Assembly: GCA_001687465.1 (NCBI GenBank)
Contig: LVLI01000233.1
Coordinates: 162,062-226,061 of the forward strand
Length of the DNA: 64,000 nucleotides
From: Halocafeteria seosinensis
Taxonomy: Eukaryota; Sar; Bigyra; Bicosoecida
Direction: 5' to 3'
How positions within the stretch are numbered: the stretch's first letter is position 1; each line of letters opens with the position of its first letter. A program made the translations under genes and the position numbers. The notes beneath the pieces were generated by a model. It did no database searches, had not been told where the DNA came from, and worked only from the letters and a program-made list of their open reading frames with translations. Shown here piece by piece: positions 46,475 to 58,683 of the stretch.

Positions 46475-47007
46475 GCTTCCGCGACGGTGCCGTTAAGCTC
46501 ACTCTGGGCCTTATAGTAGAGGTGTACCCGCATTCGCGAGGTGAGGATGGATTGCGTCGCCTTCCAACCGGGAATTTGAAAAAAGTTAGTTGCAATTCGA
46601 GCCCCCTGGCCATACTTTTCCCGTAGGACATGCTCGATTTTCCGCAAGCCACTCGGCGTTAGATACAAAATAAATACGGTCCCATCGTCGTACGTATAAT
46701 TGAGTGCATCCGCGCACTGGACGTCAATTTGTTGAATGGCGGGGTTAATGACCCCTTGGTCAATTTTATCCTGAATTCGATTCCTCGCTCTACGGCAGAG
46801 TTCCTCGTCCCACTCAATTCCAATGCCTTTCCGGCATTGACCGTGGACGCACGCTTCCACAAGCGATCGTCCATCTCCACAACCTATATCATAGACGACA
46901 TCCTCTGGATGAATATCTAACAGACGAATGCATTGAGCAATCGCTTCGTCCGACGAAGGATTGAATGGAGCTAGAACATGTTCAGGGTCTTTGCTGTCTG
47001 CATTCAT
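46468..47007 (-). CDS. FAM173-type class I SAM-dependent methyltransferase (probable protein-lysine methyltransferase)
   Basis: One exon, 179 residues. It begins MNADSKDPEHVLAPFNPSSDEAI, then the SAM-binding motif DVVYDIGCGDGRSLVEA, acidic strand-2 end GIGIEWDEELCRRAR, QCADALNYTY, VFILYLTPSGLRKIEHVL and NFFQIPGWKATQ. This order matches the FAM173 family (ATPSC-KMT and ANT-KMT in animals), which methylate lysines of mitochondrial ATP synthase subunit c or the ADP/ATP carrier. I see no long N-terminal membrane anchor of the animal proteins, so substrate and location are open. Its 3' end overlaps the end of the TMEM63-like gene. Confidence 0.87.
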   Translation of the reverse strand: MNADSKDPEHVLAPFNPSSDEAIAQCIRLLDIHPEDVVYDIGCGDGRSLVEACVHGQCRKGIGIEWDEELCRRARNRIQDKIDQGVINPAIQQIDVQCADALNYTYDDGTVFILYLTPSGLRKIEHVLREKYGQGARIATNFFQIPGWKATQSILTSRMRVHLYYKAQSELNGTVAEAQ

Positions 47008-47099
47008 ACTTCTTGTCCTTTTGGTGGTTGATGTTGATAGTTTACGGGAATGAATTGGAGTTGTTACAGACGGAGTGGGTGTCCAACTTCAAACACACG

Positions 47100-48783
47100 A
47101 TGTCAGCTACAACCAACACAACGCCCTCAGCCATTGTACCGCCCAAGGTGCGGTGGGGGGAGGACGGTCCCTTTCCCATGGACTCTGAGGAAGCCAATGA
47201 CGTCTTTTATTACGCCAAGGTGAAGTATCGCGGATTCGAAATCCCACATGCATCGTGGGAAGTCCCTCGACGAAAACTAAGCGAGTTATCACAGGAGCAG
47301 TTCTTCAGTGAGCACGTGGTACCTCGGAAACCGGTTGTTTTAGTGCCTGAGAATCCACAAGAACCCTTGCCGGGCTTTCTTGGAGCGAAGAAATGGACCT
47401 ACGACTACTTGAAGCAGCAAGCTGGTGACCTCGACGCTCACGTCGAAACCAGAAGCTCCCCAGAAGAAGGATACGGTAAAGGCAAGTCCCAGCAGATGAA
47501 GTTCAGGGAGTTCGTGGTAAGTGCTGGTCTGGATAGTGGCCAGCAAGTGTCTGTCAAACACTAACTGTTTATATGTGTTGCAGGGCGAGCTTGAGAATGG
47601 GAGCACAAACTTCTACATGACAACGCAACCTCTACCTGAGGATGAAGATGGCCCCATTTCTCTCATGACAACGCCTCTAGATAACCTTACCCAGGATTTC
47701 CCCTCGAGACCGGATATCCTGGGAAACTTGATTCCCTACCAATACAATGTATGGATAGGACGCGCAGACAAAGAAACTACTAGTAGTGGCCTGCACCATG
47801 ATTTTCATGACAATCTATACGTGCTTCTATCGGGCGAAAAACATTTTCGCCTGCTTAGTCCTTCAAGCGCGAAGAAGCTAGATACATCAGGTCCGGCGAC
47901 TTGCGTTCTTCCGAACGGAGTGATCAACCATGAGTTCCCGACGCGATTGGACGGTGCGCATCCGTTGTCAGTGGCACAACAGAGAGTTGAAGAGCTCACG
48001 AAAACAATGCCGAGAGAAGCTACTTCTGGCGCAACCGGATTACCCGACAGTCTTGACGAAATATTCCAGCAAGCGGCTTCCTCGCTGTACAACGCCAACG
48101 TCCATCGCGTCCGAGGCTTCGTCGACATTGCGGAGGCGCACACGGACGTATTCAACTTCGTCTTGGCATGTAATCGTGAAGGTGTGGAAGCAGTAGAGGG
48201 GGTGAAGAGCCTCGTCGAAAAGGGATTTGGTGTCAAAGTGGCTAAGAGTGGCGCACTGTCCGGGGCCAAGAGGAACAGGTCGCCGCATTCAGACGAAGAT
48301 GCCGATGATGATACCGGTGGTGACGGGATGGAAGATCTTTTTCGAGAATCTGAAATCGACGAGGATGATGAGATGGAGGCTGACCTGGACCGCGCTCTGG
48401 ACAACTATCTTGAGCATGGAGATAACGGCGAGGATGATGAAGACAAAGACGTGGAAGCCACACCATCTAAATCAGCAACTGAGAATGAACTGCCCTCCAA
48501 CTTTTGTCGGCTTGTCTTGACAGCGGACGATATCCAGCGAGGGTATAAGGAAGGCTCGTTCATTGGGCACTGTGATGTATCAGCAGGAGAAATGCTATAT
48601 TTACCGGCCGGTTGGTTTCACGAAGTGATTTCTTCCAGCTCTTCAGATTCTTCGTGCACCGACGTTCTCCCTGGCAGCCATATGGCGTTCAACTACTGGA
48701 TACACCCACCAGCCACTTCGGATTCTGCTTCTCCTTACGTGGATAAATACTGGTGGAACAGATACTGCAAGCTGCGGTCGTGA
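47100..48783 (+). CDS. JmjC/cupin-8 domain 2-oxoglutarate oxygenase with acidic insert
   Basis: Exons 47100-47516 and 47584-48783 give 538 residues. After HVVPRKPVVLVPE (cupin-8 start) comes YNVWIGRADKETTSSGLHHDFHDNLYVLLSGEKHF, holding the iron-binding His-x-Asp, and late in the protein GEMLYLPAGWFHEV with the second His. Between them is an unusual insert of over 200 residues containing a dense Asp/Glu run (about residues 375-450). Known relatives hydroxylate protein side chains using Fe(II) and 2-oxoglutarate; JMJD7-like is the closest I can suggest, without certainty. The start codon is 93 bp from the divergent methyltransferase start; the frame is open upstream, so a longer N terminus is possible. 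Confidence 0.88.
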
Positions 48784-50155
48784 TTATTGATTTTCGGATA
48801 CTTTTAGCAAATGTATTTTACCACTACTGTCGGTGCTGCTGCTTTCTGCAGAGACAGTTAACATGGTACCCTTTGTAGACCACGCGATACTCTGGCACTC
48901 CTGGGTATCCGGAAACTTGCGCAATGATGCTCCATCGGAAGTGCGTATCAACTCAGCCAATGATCCCAACTGTGAATAAGCGATATAATGACCGTCGTTG
49001 GATACATCTGCGGCCCAGACGTTCCCTCTGCGGACAGCGCAACGAAAAAGTTCGAATACCTATAACGGCCCGGACATACACAAGCAAAACCGTAGTGTCG
49101 AGTACTTACTCTGGCTTCTCGTACGTTCGCAACGCTACTAAGCTGTCAGCATCGCAGAAGTTTACAATGCCATCCGACCCACTGGTGATAAAGTACTGGA
49201 GATCATGGGTAAACCTCAAGGTGGCTTGTAGGCCTGCATGCATCTGGGCACTCTTGCATCTTTCTAAGGTATCGGAAGGCTTATCGACATTGTAAACAGA
49301 TGTGCAACCCCTTTGTATTAAACCGCGATATCCCAAAGATACATAAAGTTCGTCGCCTGTCCTGAACTGTAACTGATTTACTTGAGGCTGCAAGCCAAGA
49401 ACAACACTCGCTCAAAATATAAAATGCCAAAGTAAAAGGTGCATGCCGAACATACTTCCTCAGGTAGTGTGCAGTCCTTGAAAGGTTTCCATGTACGTGT
49501 GTCTAAAATGACGATGTGATTTTCTCGTGTGGTTATCGCAATGTATGGTCTGTCTTGACTCCAAGACATGTGTAAGTTATCCATCTTTGTATTTTGCGCT
49601 TGGGCTTTACAACGTCTTGTTCGCAAGTCCCATATACGAATTGATCCATCCGCGGATGCACTTGCACACAGTTGACTGTCTTCCGGATTCCATGCCACAG
49701 TGTTAACTCTATCCTGGTGACCTTTCAGGTTCAAAAAAGCCTTGGGTGCCTGTCGACGCAAGTCCATTCTCGTTCCAGCGTTCAGCGCAAGCAATCAGAG
49801 AGGGGACCGTCACTTACCCCATTTTCATCCCACTTCCATGTCCCGACGACGTAATCAGCTCGGGCTGTAGCTAACAAACTGGAATCATTATTCCAAGCCA
49901 TGGAACTCGTCTGAACACGCCGAACAAACACTAAAGTGTAAGCAAACGCTGCTTCTGTCGATGAGTTCAAGGTAGACCTACTTTGGTTGGCGTTCCAGAA
50001 GCGCCACTGGTGGTCATGGGCTTCAATACGGCATCTCTGAGGGCTTTATCCCGGTCTGAATAAGGAGCAATCCAATAATGAGGGTTGGAACTGGCTGCTG
50101 CAAACTCCTGTTTCCTACTCTCAAAGCCTGTATTTGCGTCCACGGCAGTAGCCAT
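48784..50155 (-). CDS. THOC3: THO complex subunit 3 (THOC3/TEX1), WD40 protein
   Basis: Exons 50155-49982, 49910-49818, 49749-49456, 49387-49110 and 49027-48784 give 360 residues. WD40 repeats are seen: SSMAWNNDSSLLATARAD..VGTWKW, LKGHQDRVNTVAWNP, LCASASADGSIRIWDLRTRRC, MSWSQDRPYIAITTREN, LRFTHDLQYFITSGSDG and IAWSTKGTMLTVSAES. The order and wording (repeat 2 WDLRTRRC; interruption before the VNQLQFRTGDELY repeat) match THOC3/TEX1. In the THO/TREX complex it helps load export factors on nascent mRNA in the nucleus. The last intron (49028-49109) was chosen because it alone restores the frame. Confidence 0.88.
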
Positions 50156-50599
50156 TGTGTGAGATGAGAACAGAATAACCTATCTAACTATATACTAGTA
50201 ACAATCCATGCATTTAATCCATCCAGACATCAAACTGCTTTGTATCTGGAAGTGAGCCGTCAATCATTTCTGCCACCTCGATAGCGCGCCATCGCTCCCT
50301 CTTTCTCTCCTCCAGAGCTATTGTTTGTCCATGTGGATGAGTTTGAACGACTACACAGATAGTCTAACTACTGCTTTTCTTTTAGTGTGTGTGGTCCAGT
50401 GACTGCTTGGTTGGATAATAGAGCAGCAAGGGCTCTCTGAAAAAAAACAGGTTGGGAGAACCGTTGGTTGATACACACTATTTTCCTCGGGCAAGTAAAG
50501 CCATTTATCCACCCTTTACAGTGGCACTACTCGAGGCACCGAGCGCCCTTACCTTGGTAGAAAGTTTCCTGGGTGCTTGAGCAAAAGAAGAAGTGTCTA
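50156..50599. promoter_or_regulatory. Divergent upstream region (THOC3 / PH-like gene 1)
   Basis: 444 bases between two divergent starts; an A-run at 50441-50448. Nothing else is supported. Confidence 0.35.
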
Positions 50600-53219
50600 A
50601 TGGATGGCTTTACGTCGTTCTTGGGTCCGTCTCGTTCAGCTTCCTCCCCCGACCAATATGGAAATAGAGCACAAGAGAGCGATATCGTTGTAAGCCATGA
50701 TTCCCCCGAGGAGCCCGATTCGTACTATGCTCGCATTCAGCCGCACCATGGTGGAACAGGAGGGGCGGCGAGATATCACCAGCCCAACAGACAAGTGTCT
50801 CCCCAAAGGGCTCCCCCTCCCATCAACACCTACTCAACGGGGAACAATCTAGATAAGCTGACAAGGAGCCAATTAAGTTTGGAAGATTTTCAATGGCAAG
50901 ATACCAGTATGGAACAAACAAATTTTCATGGGGGTGAGAAAAAAGAGGTGTCATGGGGACCGACCACAGAAGGCGACGCTCCTGCACAAGGCTCTCCTAA
51001 TCATTTTCAGAATAGTACAGCCGGCGCCACACCGTACTACCGGCAAGGAAAATTGGATAAACAAGAAGGTTTTCACGACAGTGCCGAGCAAACATTCCTG
51101 AAACCGAGTTGGCGTGGAGGAAAAGCTGGCCAAGAAGAGGTACGGTCTCCACAAGTTGGTCTAGTTTAGAGCAATATCCGATAGTCCGCGTCCGGTATCT
51201 ATTTTTTCGCAGTATCATCCGACAAGTGAAGAAGAAGAAATTTTGCGAAGAGAACCCTATGGAGATGCTGAAGGTGACAAGCTCAAGAGGGTGGTGGCAT
51301 ACCAGCGGCAACAAATCAACCAGCTTCTAAGCAGGTTAGAACAAGCCGAGCGTCAGTTGTTCGCCGTAAGTAATGCCATATGGCTGTATTTTAGAGAGAG
51401 ACGCCCTGGATTTGACCGGTGTTCAATATTTTTTACTGTTGTGTTCAGTATCGAGAAAAACAGGCTCATGCTGATTCGTCTCCCACTATGGGGGACGTGG
51501 AGTTCCTCAGGCAGCGTCTCCGGGGTCAAGAGCAAGAGATTGATCAGTTAAAGAGGGAAAGGGCAGGATTAATACGGCGACTTGCGCAGCCTTCCCGTGA
51601 GGAATACCAGGCATGGGCCGGTAATCACTCCACCAATGGAATGGCAACAGCCCCAGTCGAGGCGACAGAGACAAGGGCGACGAATACCAAACACAATTTG
51701 CCTAGTAGTGGTAGCCCAGAGCATCACAAGTCTCCGGAGCGTCAATCTGCTCCGGATCAAACGCATTCTGATATGAATTATGACTTCGGTAACAGTGACG
51801 ATGATGACGACAATGATCCACTACTCGCTTTCGGACCTCTTTCCAGCCCAGAGCAACATGAAAGTGAGCATCGTGTCTCTCGTTCACAGGGCTCTGCGTC
51901 TCCAGCAAAGAGGAGTAGCCCATCCTCAAGTCCTTCTAAGAGTAAATGGAGGCGACCCTCCAAAAACTCCGGCTCGAAAGTTTCTAGTGGCAACCCATTT
52001 TCCCACCAGTCGGGGAAAACAGACGCAGATGGTGACAACGAGACTGATCATCCTTCAATATCCAGGCAAAAGAATCAAGCTACTGTCGGAACAGTAAAAT
52101 CGAGGCCAAGTACAGTCAGTTCGGCGGGCGCTCGTCGTCCAGCCACTGCTTCATCTGCCACGAAAGCTTCTGAAGCTGCATCGCCAAGTCGGCGGCAAAA
52201 CTATACTTCCGGGCATCCTGGTGCCTCTACAAAACCTAGTGGTGAGGATAGAAGCACTCGCTCACAGGGAAGGAGGAGGGACGTTTCCGGAGGTTATAAA
52301 CGGGGTGGAGCTGCAAATGGCCGAGGGAACAGACAATTAGGGCATCCACGTACCGATACGAAGGTAAATGGTCGACCTTCTCCAGCAGGCGTCGAAAGAG
52401 GAACTGCTAGTGCCAGAGGAAACAAAGCAGGATATTCTAAAGGACGTCAGATTTCGAAAAGAACAACAGATAAACCTTCTAAAGTGCTCGGGACGGATAA
52501 TATACCAGCGGCAAACAATGGTGGAGAGGGTGCCCCGGTCCCACCAATAGCCAGGGCTCGATATGAGGCTCTTACACGTGGGGAGCTCGAACAGATGAGT
52601 TTGCAAGAAAAGCCCTTCCTTAAATATTTTATGGAGGGTTTCGTTGTATGGAAAGTGGTAAGTATTTGAAACAGATCTTCCATAGTTGGCATATCGTATA
52701 ATAACTAGGAACTGGAAATCTGCAGTGTAATTGGGGAGTACGGCGCCGTCTCGTATGGCTCGATTTGGAGGAAATCAGTAAGTCTCCCAAGGTTGGCTTT
52801 AAATTGCCATCTGACGGACATGCGCATGCTTTTTCTTCTTTTGCACTGCAGTGGATCCGCGGGTTCGTTGGAACGAGGCACCGCGGGGTATCGATAGTGA
52901 AAAACTTCCATATGAGTCTCGTTTCCTCGAAATTAAGAGGATTTCGGGCTATGGAAGGGGAGTTACAGCTACAAACAAGCTTAAACGTAAGGGCAAAAAG
53001 GAGAAGGACGATTTGTATATGGGCATGACCGGCCGACATCCCGAAACAAACGCGGATGTATCCTTAGACTTGATGTTTGGATCAGTGACGGAGAGGGATT
53101 GGTTTTTCCAGCGATGGAATACCTTCCTGGAGCTCCTCGCAGAATCATTCAGGGAGAAGCTAGAAAAGGAAGCAATACTCCAACGCCTGGAGACTAAACT
53201 AGATAATGTCGTAGGATGA
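50600..53219 (+). CDS. Tandem paralogue 1: disordered/coiled-coil protein with C-terminal PH-like domain
   Basis: Five exons (50600-51139, 51213-51365, 51449-52657, 52726-52777, 52852-53219) give 773 residues. The first 180 residues are low complexity. A coiled coil follows (RVVAYQRQQINQLLSRLEQ; EFLRQRLRGQEQEIDQLKRER), then ~340 Ser/Arg/Gly-rich residues with many SP sites. The C-terminal ~190 residues form a compact domain: KPFLKYFMEGFVVWKV, WGVRRRLVWLDLEEI, PRVRWNEAP, LDLMFGSVTERDWFFQRWNTF. This fits a PH-like fold of the kind seen in phospholipase C (strand, WxxRxxRLxWxD, S/T-LDL-F, final helix), by eye only. The next gene shares this domain and its intron positions. Function unknown. Confidence 0.75.
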
Positions 53220-53700
53220 GTGCAGGTTTCCCGGTGGGAGAGAGGAATCGTAAATCGTTTTTGTTATCGCAGCAGCTTGCTACTTATATGGAAGTTTCCA
53301 TCGGTGTTGTTGGCAACTCGGGCTAATTGAAAGGGTATTGTGTATTGTGATTAAGTCCGATCGTTGCTCCTCTGCAAGATATGAATGAAGAATGCACATT
53401 TGCTGACTACTCACGTGATATCTACGATACTTTGTTTTGTTTTCCCTCTGCATGCCAAATCAACATGCGACACCTTTCAGTCAGGTAGTTGAGCAACCAC
53501 TGCAAGGTTGGCTCTGCGACGGTTAGAAGGTTGAAGTCACTGCTTCGCGGTGCTTTATTGTGTTCAGTCACCATCATTGCAATTACCACGATAATTAGTC
53601 TTTGTTGGTAGGTTCCTTGCTCCAAGGGTGTTCGTACGTTTGTATTTGGTCTTGTTCAAAAGGGGTGCCATATTGTTTGGAGTGGAGGAACTCAACCGCT
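53220..53700. other. Spacer between tandem paralogues
   Basis: 481 bases between the stop of paralogue 1 and start of paralogue 2. No gene is seen. Confidence 0.4.
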
Positions 53701-55167
53701 ATGTCGCAACAAGTGCAAGGTGGTGCAAACCCGTTAGGAAGGATGTCTTTTACGCGCAAGACACCTTACGGCGATTCGGGGAATATGCCCGCCTCTCCGG
53801 GGTCTCCACCGCAACTGGATAATGTCATCAAAGCTGTGGACTCGCCATCGGGGCAAGCGACCTCACCGAGTCGAAGTGGAAACAGCAGGTTCTGGCGTGA
53901 CGAGGAGAATGACGGGTCATCTGCGGCAACGACGGTTCATACAACCTCGGAACAGAAACAAACAAACAGTACTAGTCACTACAACATGCTGGCCAAAAAT
54001 GGAATGCCTAGAAGTGGTCTCACCCACAGCAGCCATTCATTGAGCCGAGTTCAATTGGAAGACGATGGAGGTATGGACCTTAACAATATGGATGAGGCAG
54101 CAGAGCCTCCTCCGGTACGTATCTAGCCGAATTTGTTGAATACACTAGGTTTTGCCCTCAACTTCCGTGGGAATTACATTGGGGTGCACAGAGTACTCGT
54201 AGTGCGAACGATATGCGGACCACGATTCGAATTCACGACAGGAAAATTAAAGAGTTGCAACGTGAAGTCACTCAACTTAAGAGAGTCGTATCTCATCAAA
54301 CCACTATCATACGCAAATTAGAAGGCGGTCAACCGGCATCTCCCCAGAACTCCAGAAATGGTCCTTCCTCCAGGCAGAAATCGCTACGACAGTTGGAGAG
54401 GTCACCGAGTCAAAAATCATTGCGCAATCTTGATCTACAAGGAGTAGAATCGACTGGATACGTGGGAGAATTCGAACGCTCAGAATACGACTTTATGACA
54501 GCGGAGGAAATCAAAGAGCTGCCTTTGCACCGTCGCCCGGTGTTCAAATGGCTGCGCGAAGGAATTGTTGCGACTAAAATAGTAAGTACAGGGATGCTAG
54601 TGTGGTTGAACGGTACGCCATAGTCACCACCATTCAACGAATGTAGGTTTCGTGGGGATGGCCGAGACAACGCCTGATTTGGATTGACGTTGCCAACCCA
54701 GGTAAGTGGCTCTGTCATACTGACAGCGATGACAGAGCAAGTACCAGTACTGCGTAGTTTGATCTTTTGCAGAAAGGCCTAAGATCCGTTGGAATGTTGT
54801 CAGTCGACATGATACACACGGAAAAGATTTCTACGGTGCCCGGTCGTTGCCTTTCGACAGGATCGATAACGTTGTGCGCGGGATGGGTACGACGAAGCTT
54901 CTGCAGAAAGGAAAACTGAGCGATGCAAACACATACCTCAGTTTCTTGAGTCTTGAGTCATCTCCCGAGGGTGAAATGTCACTGGACTTGCGCTTCAAAT
55001 CAGAGGCAGAAAGAGATTATTTATACCATAGCATAAGGAAAGTGTTCACCGCGTTTGCCAAAGCCCTTCAGCTGCGAAAGTCAGGTCTAGGAAGAGCGGA
55101 TATAATATCTTACGTCGAGCAGCAGGTAGATGGAGCTGTGGAAGGAAGTTACAATAATACGCAGTAG
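53701..55167 (+). CDS. Tandem paralogue 2: coiled-coil protein with C-terminal PH-like domain
   Basis: Exons 53701-54114, 54192-54581, 54647-54701 and 54773-55167 give 417 residues. A polar first third (Ser/Asn/Gly rich) leads to a coiled coil (DRKIKELQREVTQLKRVV) and a Ser-rich linker with two LRQLERSPSQ/SLRNLD-like units. The C-terminal ~200 residues match paralogue 1: RRPVFKWLREGIVATKI, WGWPRQRLIWIDVANP, PKIRWNVVSRHD, SLPFDRIDNVVRGMG, SFLSLESSPEGEMSLDLRF, EAERDYLYHSIRKVF. FDRIxxVxxG and the SLDLxF strand strengthen a PH-like reading, so membrane phosphoinositide or protein binding is plausible but unproven. It is convergent with the Sec1/Munc18 gene, 105 bp away. Confidence 0.78.
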
Positions 55168-55272
55168 TAACTGACAGTGCACTTAACGTACGTCTCCATT
55201 CAATTTGTAAGCTACAGTGCATCTAGGGATGTAAGGGGAAGTGGTATTGAAACCAAATATCGCATCCCATAT

Positions 55273-58200
55273 CTAGATATCTTCGGCCTTCATTTTAGGG
55301 AAATCCTCGTCTTCTTCGACATTAGTGCTAGTCAATTGATCGATGAAGTCTGACGCACTCATGATAGACGTGGATCCGTAAATTATTTCACGATTCGTAT
55401 TCCTAGCAAGATTTTCCAACGCAGATATCTCCAGAGGAGTAATTCCACCTAACACAAAGAAAATTGTACGAGGACCCTGGACATGACGCTCTTGATCTAA
55501 CAGACTGTCTTCCTCCGCATTGTTTTTTCCATTCGGCTGAGTGCCGTCTGTTGCGGTGTGCATGTTCAAAAATCTGCTCGGTTTGGCAGAGCGCTTCGAC
55601 TCTCCTACTTCTTTTGCAGCTTCCTGTTTCCAGTTGCCGACTGCTTTGCTCTCCCTCCGTGTAATTGCGCCTGTGTTTTTCTGAGAGGTTTTCGCGGAGT
55701 TGCTCGAGGCATCTTCAGGAGGGGGCCGTACGAAGGGGAATGTTTCTCGCGAAAGTTTTCCCTCGAAATGGGAGCTTAGAATATCAACGGCTCGGGGAGT
55801 ATACCTCGAAACTCCTCGCCCTTTCTCTTCAGCAGTTCGATTCTTCGCTACTTTTTTGGCTTTGTCAATATCAAATCGTGGGGCAGACCACGAAACGGGC
55901 TTAAGAGAGTCCTGCAGGAGAGTGTCAAACTTGCATGTGTTCAGAGGGTAGATATCAGTGATAGACCTCTAGTATCTTACTCGTATATGCGGAATATCGA
56001 TATCGTTTAAGTTATAGAACGCATTCTTAAGGTCCTTGTCGAGATTCGCTTCTTCAACGAGCGAGTTCCGCGTGCTCGAATCCACAGACGGCGCGTGTAG
56101 TAAGTACAAAATAATTAACCGTAACTTCATCTCGTTAGTCAGCTTCGTGGAGCGGAGTTGGCTAAATACTTCACTTCTGACTTTCTTATGGTTGTACGTT
56201 TCTCCATCATTTCCTACCCCAGTAACTAAAATTTGTTCCTGCAAAATTTGTAATGTCGAGATGAAACAGCCCTTTCACACGTTGTCGAGGAACATACCAC
56301 ATTGTATGCCTCCGCTAACTCCTCTGACAACTTTTCCTGGATACTTAGCGCGATATCGGCATGAATATCTACCTTCTCTTGAATGTCTCCCTTCGTTCCG
56401 CGTTTCAAAGCCAATTGTAGCATTTGTCTAAGGGCACGAGGGTCATCCTGAAACAGCAGTTCAGTTATTGTTTATCTTGCTAACACTTGCTTTAAATAAA
56501 CAGCGTTCCCCTTACCTTGCTCATCAGATCTTGCTGTTGGCTCTTGATCTTCTTACTGAGATCGCGAAGCATCCCAAAGGCTTCGTAAATGTCTGCATGA
56601 TAACAACGTTGTATTCAGTACTTGTAAGCAAAAAACACAAGATCTTATTACAGCCTACTTTTATGCCTCATAGATGCAAATAACGGATCTTTGTCGTCCA
56701 AATTGCATGAGATAGTTGTTGGACTTCCATCCGACTGTTTCGTCTCTAGACGGAATAGCGACCCTGGTTCATGTCCCAGAAGGTCAATAATTGCGCTTTC
56801 ATACGTGAAATCATGTAGGATCGCTGAAGCGATATCATCTACTCGATCAACAATAAACACTGTACCAGGTTCACTGGGATCTTCATCCCTGGGTAGAAAA
56901 TCACATTAGTCATCGATAAGACACGACGGTGACAAGAGGAAAAACAGCTTACGTACTTCGTCGGGTTTTTTTTGTGTCCTGTAGGTGTCCACGAACTATG
57001 GGCCTGGTGATATTTCATCAAATGATCTTCCAAAAACGTTGCCATCATCGACGTGTAACCTCGTCGACGACCTCCTGTGTCTTCCGACCGCTCGCTAAAT
57101 CGGATGTACGGCTTTTCATTCATTACTATTAACGCAGAAGCCACCTGTACCAAAATATAAAGTTCATCGTGCACCTTAATCATTCGAAAAAGAAGTGATG
57201 TAATAGCTGTTAGAGCAGAACATACACGATAAGCGATCCCATCAAGGGTATTTTGAACTTGCGTCCACGCTTCGGGATTTTGTGTAACGGACATCATTTT
57301 GTGTTCATACAAAGTTGAAAACGTATTCGGTAAGCCTAGTGAAAACAAGTTGGTATCCAAGGCATAATATTCGACAATGCAGTCCTGCGAAGTTACCCCT
57401 TGAGGCATATCAGTCTGCCCCCACAGAATATTCATGATCATTAACGGACGTACCTTGATTGCGCTATCGTCCCTAAAATACTTTAAGAAACTGGAATATC
57501 TTGGTTCTTGTTCCGCCCACTGTTTAAGATATGCTCGCACTTTTTCCCAGTTGGGGGTGGAATCTTGAGATTGATGTCCAGCAACAGTCAGTAACCTACA
57601 TTCGCCGTACAGAGGTTTCGGCATATTCGCTTCTTCCTGAGTACACAAAACGCCGAAATAAACTATCAACGCTGCATTCAGCTTAAAAAACCACCGCTTA
57701 CCTCCTTCGGGAACAGCCACGGAAAACACCGCTCAAAGCAATCCTCACCCAGAGGTATGTGCGGAAGCTCGTAATCAGACAACACTCTATTCAAGTTCCA
57801 TTCATTTCCTCTAATATAGTACAGCACATCCAATGGATAATACGGTCGTCTAGTGAGGTTTTTCTCAGCCTCTCGTTTTGTCTCAAATTTATCAACAACT
57901 GCAGCAATCATCAGCAAAGATCATCGAAGTGCTTGCGGGGACGTGCTCTCCATAGACCAAACCAAAAGCGTACCCATGAATCCAGCTTGGTAAATATCGC
58001 CCATAGATAAAGCGTACGTCAGAATTTTCAATGTATAGGCATCTGTCACTAATATAGTGCTTCCCTTGTTCTCAGGGGCTATATCCGATGTCGCTCCCGA
58101 AAGGATGTTTGTAATATCTGCACCACAACAAAACCGCAAACACAAGGTGAGAGTTCTCCTTGTCTTCACACAGGGAGGCGCCTTATGGCGTGTATTTAAC

Positions 58201-58334
58201 CACGTACAATCAGCTGTCATTTGATGGAAGGTGGGGCGTTGTGCAGCATTTCGAGCACTCGTACTCAGCGCTGTCAATGTCCCTCCAGGGGTTGGAGGAG
58301 GGGGGCGCGCCCCCATGCCGCCAGCTGCAGCCAT
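55273..58334 (-). CDS. Sec1/Munc18 (SM) family protein, exocytic Sec1/KEULE-like
   Basis: Nine exons (58334-58208, 58117-57974, 57898-57702, 57636-56957, 56888-56659, 56592-56516, 56447-56298, 56238-55981, 55911-55273) give 833 residues. Domain 1: STILVTDAYTLKILTYALSMGDIYQAG. Then VEYYALDTNLFSLGLPNTF and EKPYIRFSER; domain 3: GTVFIVDRVDDIASAILHDFTYESAI and DKDPLFASMRHK; then KLRLIILYLL, VSRYTPRAVDIL and the C-terminal FFVLGGITPLEISALENLA...REIIYGST. SM proteins clasp SNARE complexes during vesicle fusion; the GG-E...GST ending and length fit the Sec1/KEULE branch better than VPS33 or SLY1. A Lys/Ser-rich insert lies before the last block. The first 35 residues (Gly/Pro/Ala) are uncertain. Confidence 0.9.
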
Positions 58335-58508
58335 TGTGCCGTACTAAGGGAGCAAAGTATGTGCCTCCAAGATGCTCTAGAAAGTATGATACAGGCTCTA
58401 GAAAGGAGAACTTGTGGGCCCTGGTTTAAAGGGAGAGCGACGAAAATACTGCTTTTCACTCAATTCCCAATTCAATGGGAACCATTAGCAGATTCGGGAT
58501 ACAAGGAC

Positions 58509-58683
58509 ATACAACCTCCCTGGTTCCTGGTTCTACTGGAAAGGACAAATCGTAGCGTATACACCGTTTAGCAAGCTGGCTGCAACCATGCGCGATCCGC
58601 CCCCTCGTGAGACCCCCGGGATACCTTTTTTGTTATTTCCAGGTCCAGGATACGACAATCAAATGTTGGAGTTAGATTCTTAG
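58509..58683 (+). CDS. Possible C-terminal exon of a small gene
   Basis: A plus frame ending at TAG 58681-58683 reads convincingly (NLPGSWFYWKGQIVAY, PFSKLAATMRDPPPRETP, LLFPGPGYDNQML) but is closed upstream by a stop, so it must begin at a splice acceptor such as the AG at 58507-58508. Candidate donors are GTATGT at 58361 and GTATGA at 58384. The only upstream ATG in frame would start inside the antisense first exon of the Sec1/Munc18 gene. Another frame (from ATG 58363) covers the same stretch until 58571, so a frameshifted or decayed gene is the alternative. Confidence 0.3.

Noticed and set aside
47805-48404. 199-codon minus-strand open frame
   Set aside because: It is the mirror of the acidic JmjC coding region; the Ser/Arg runs come from reverse-reading Asp/Glu codons.
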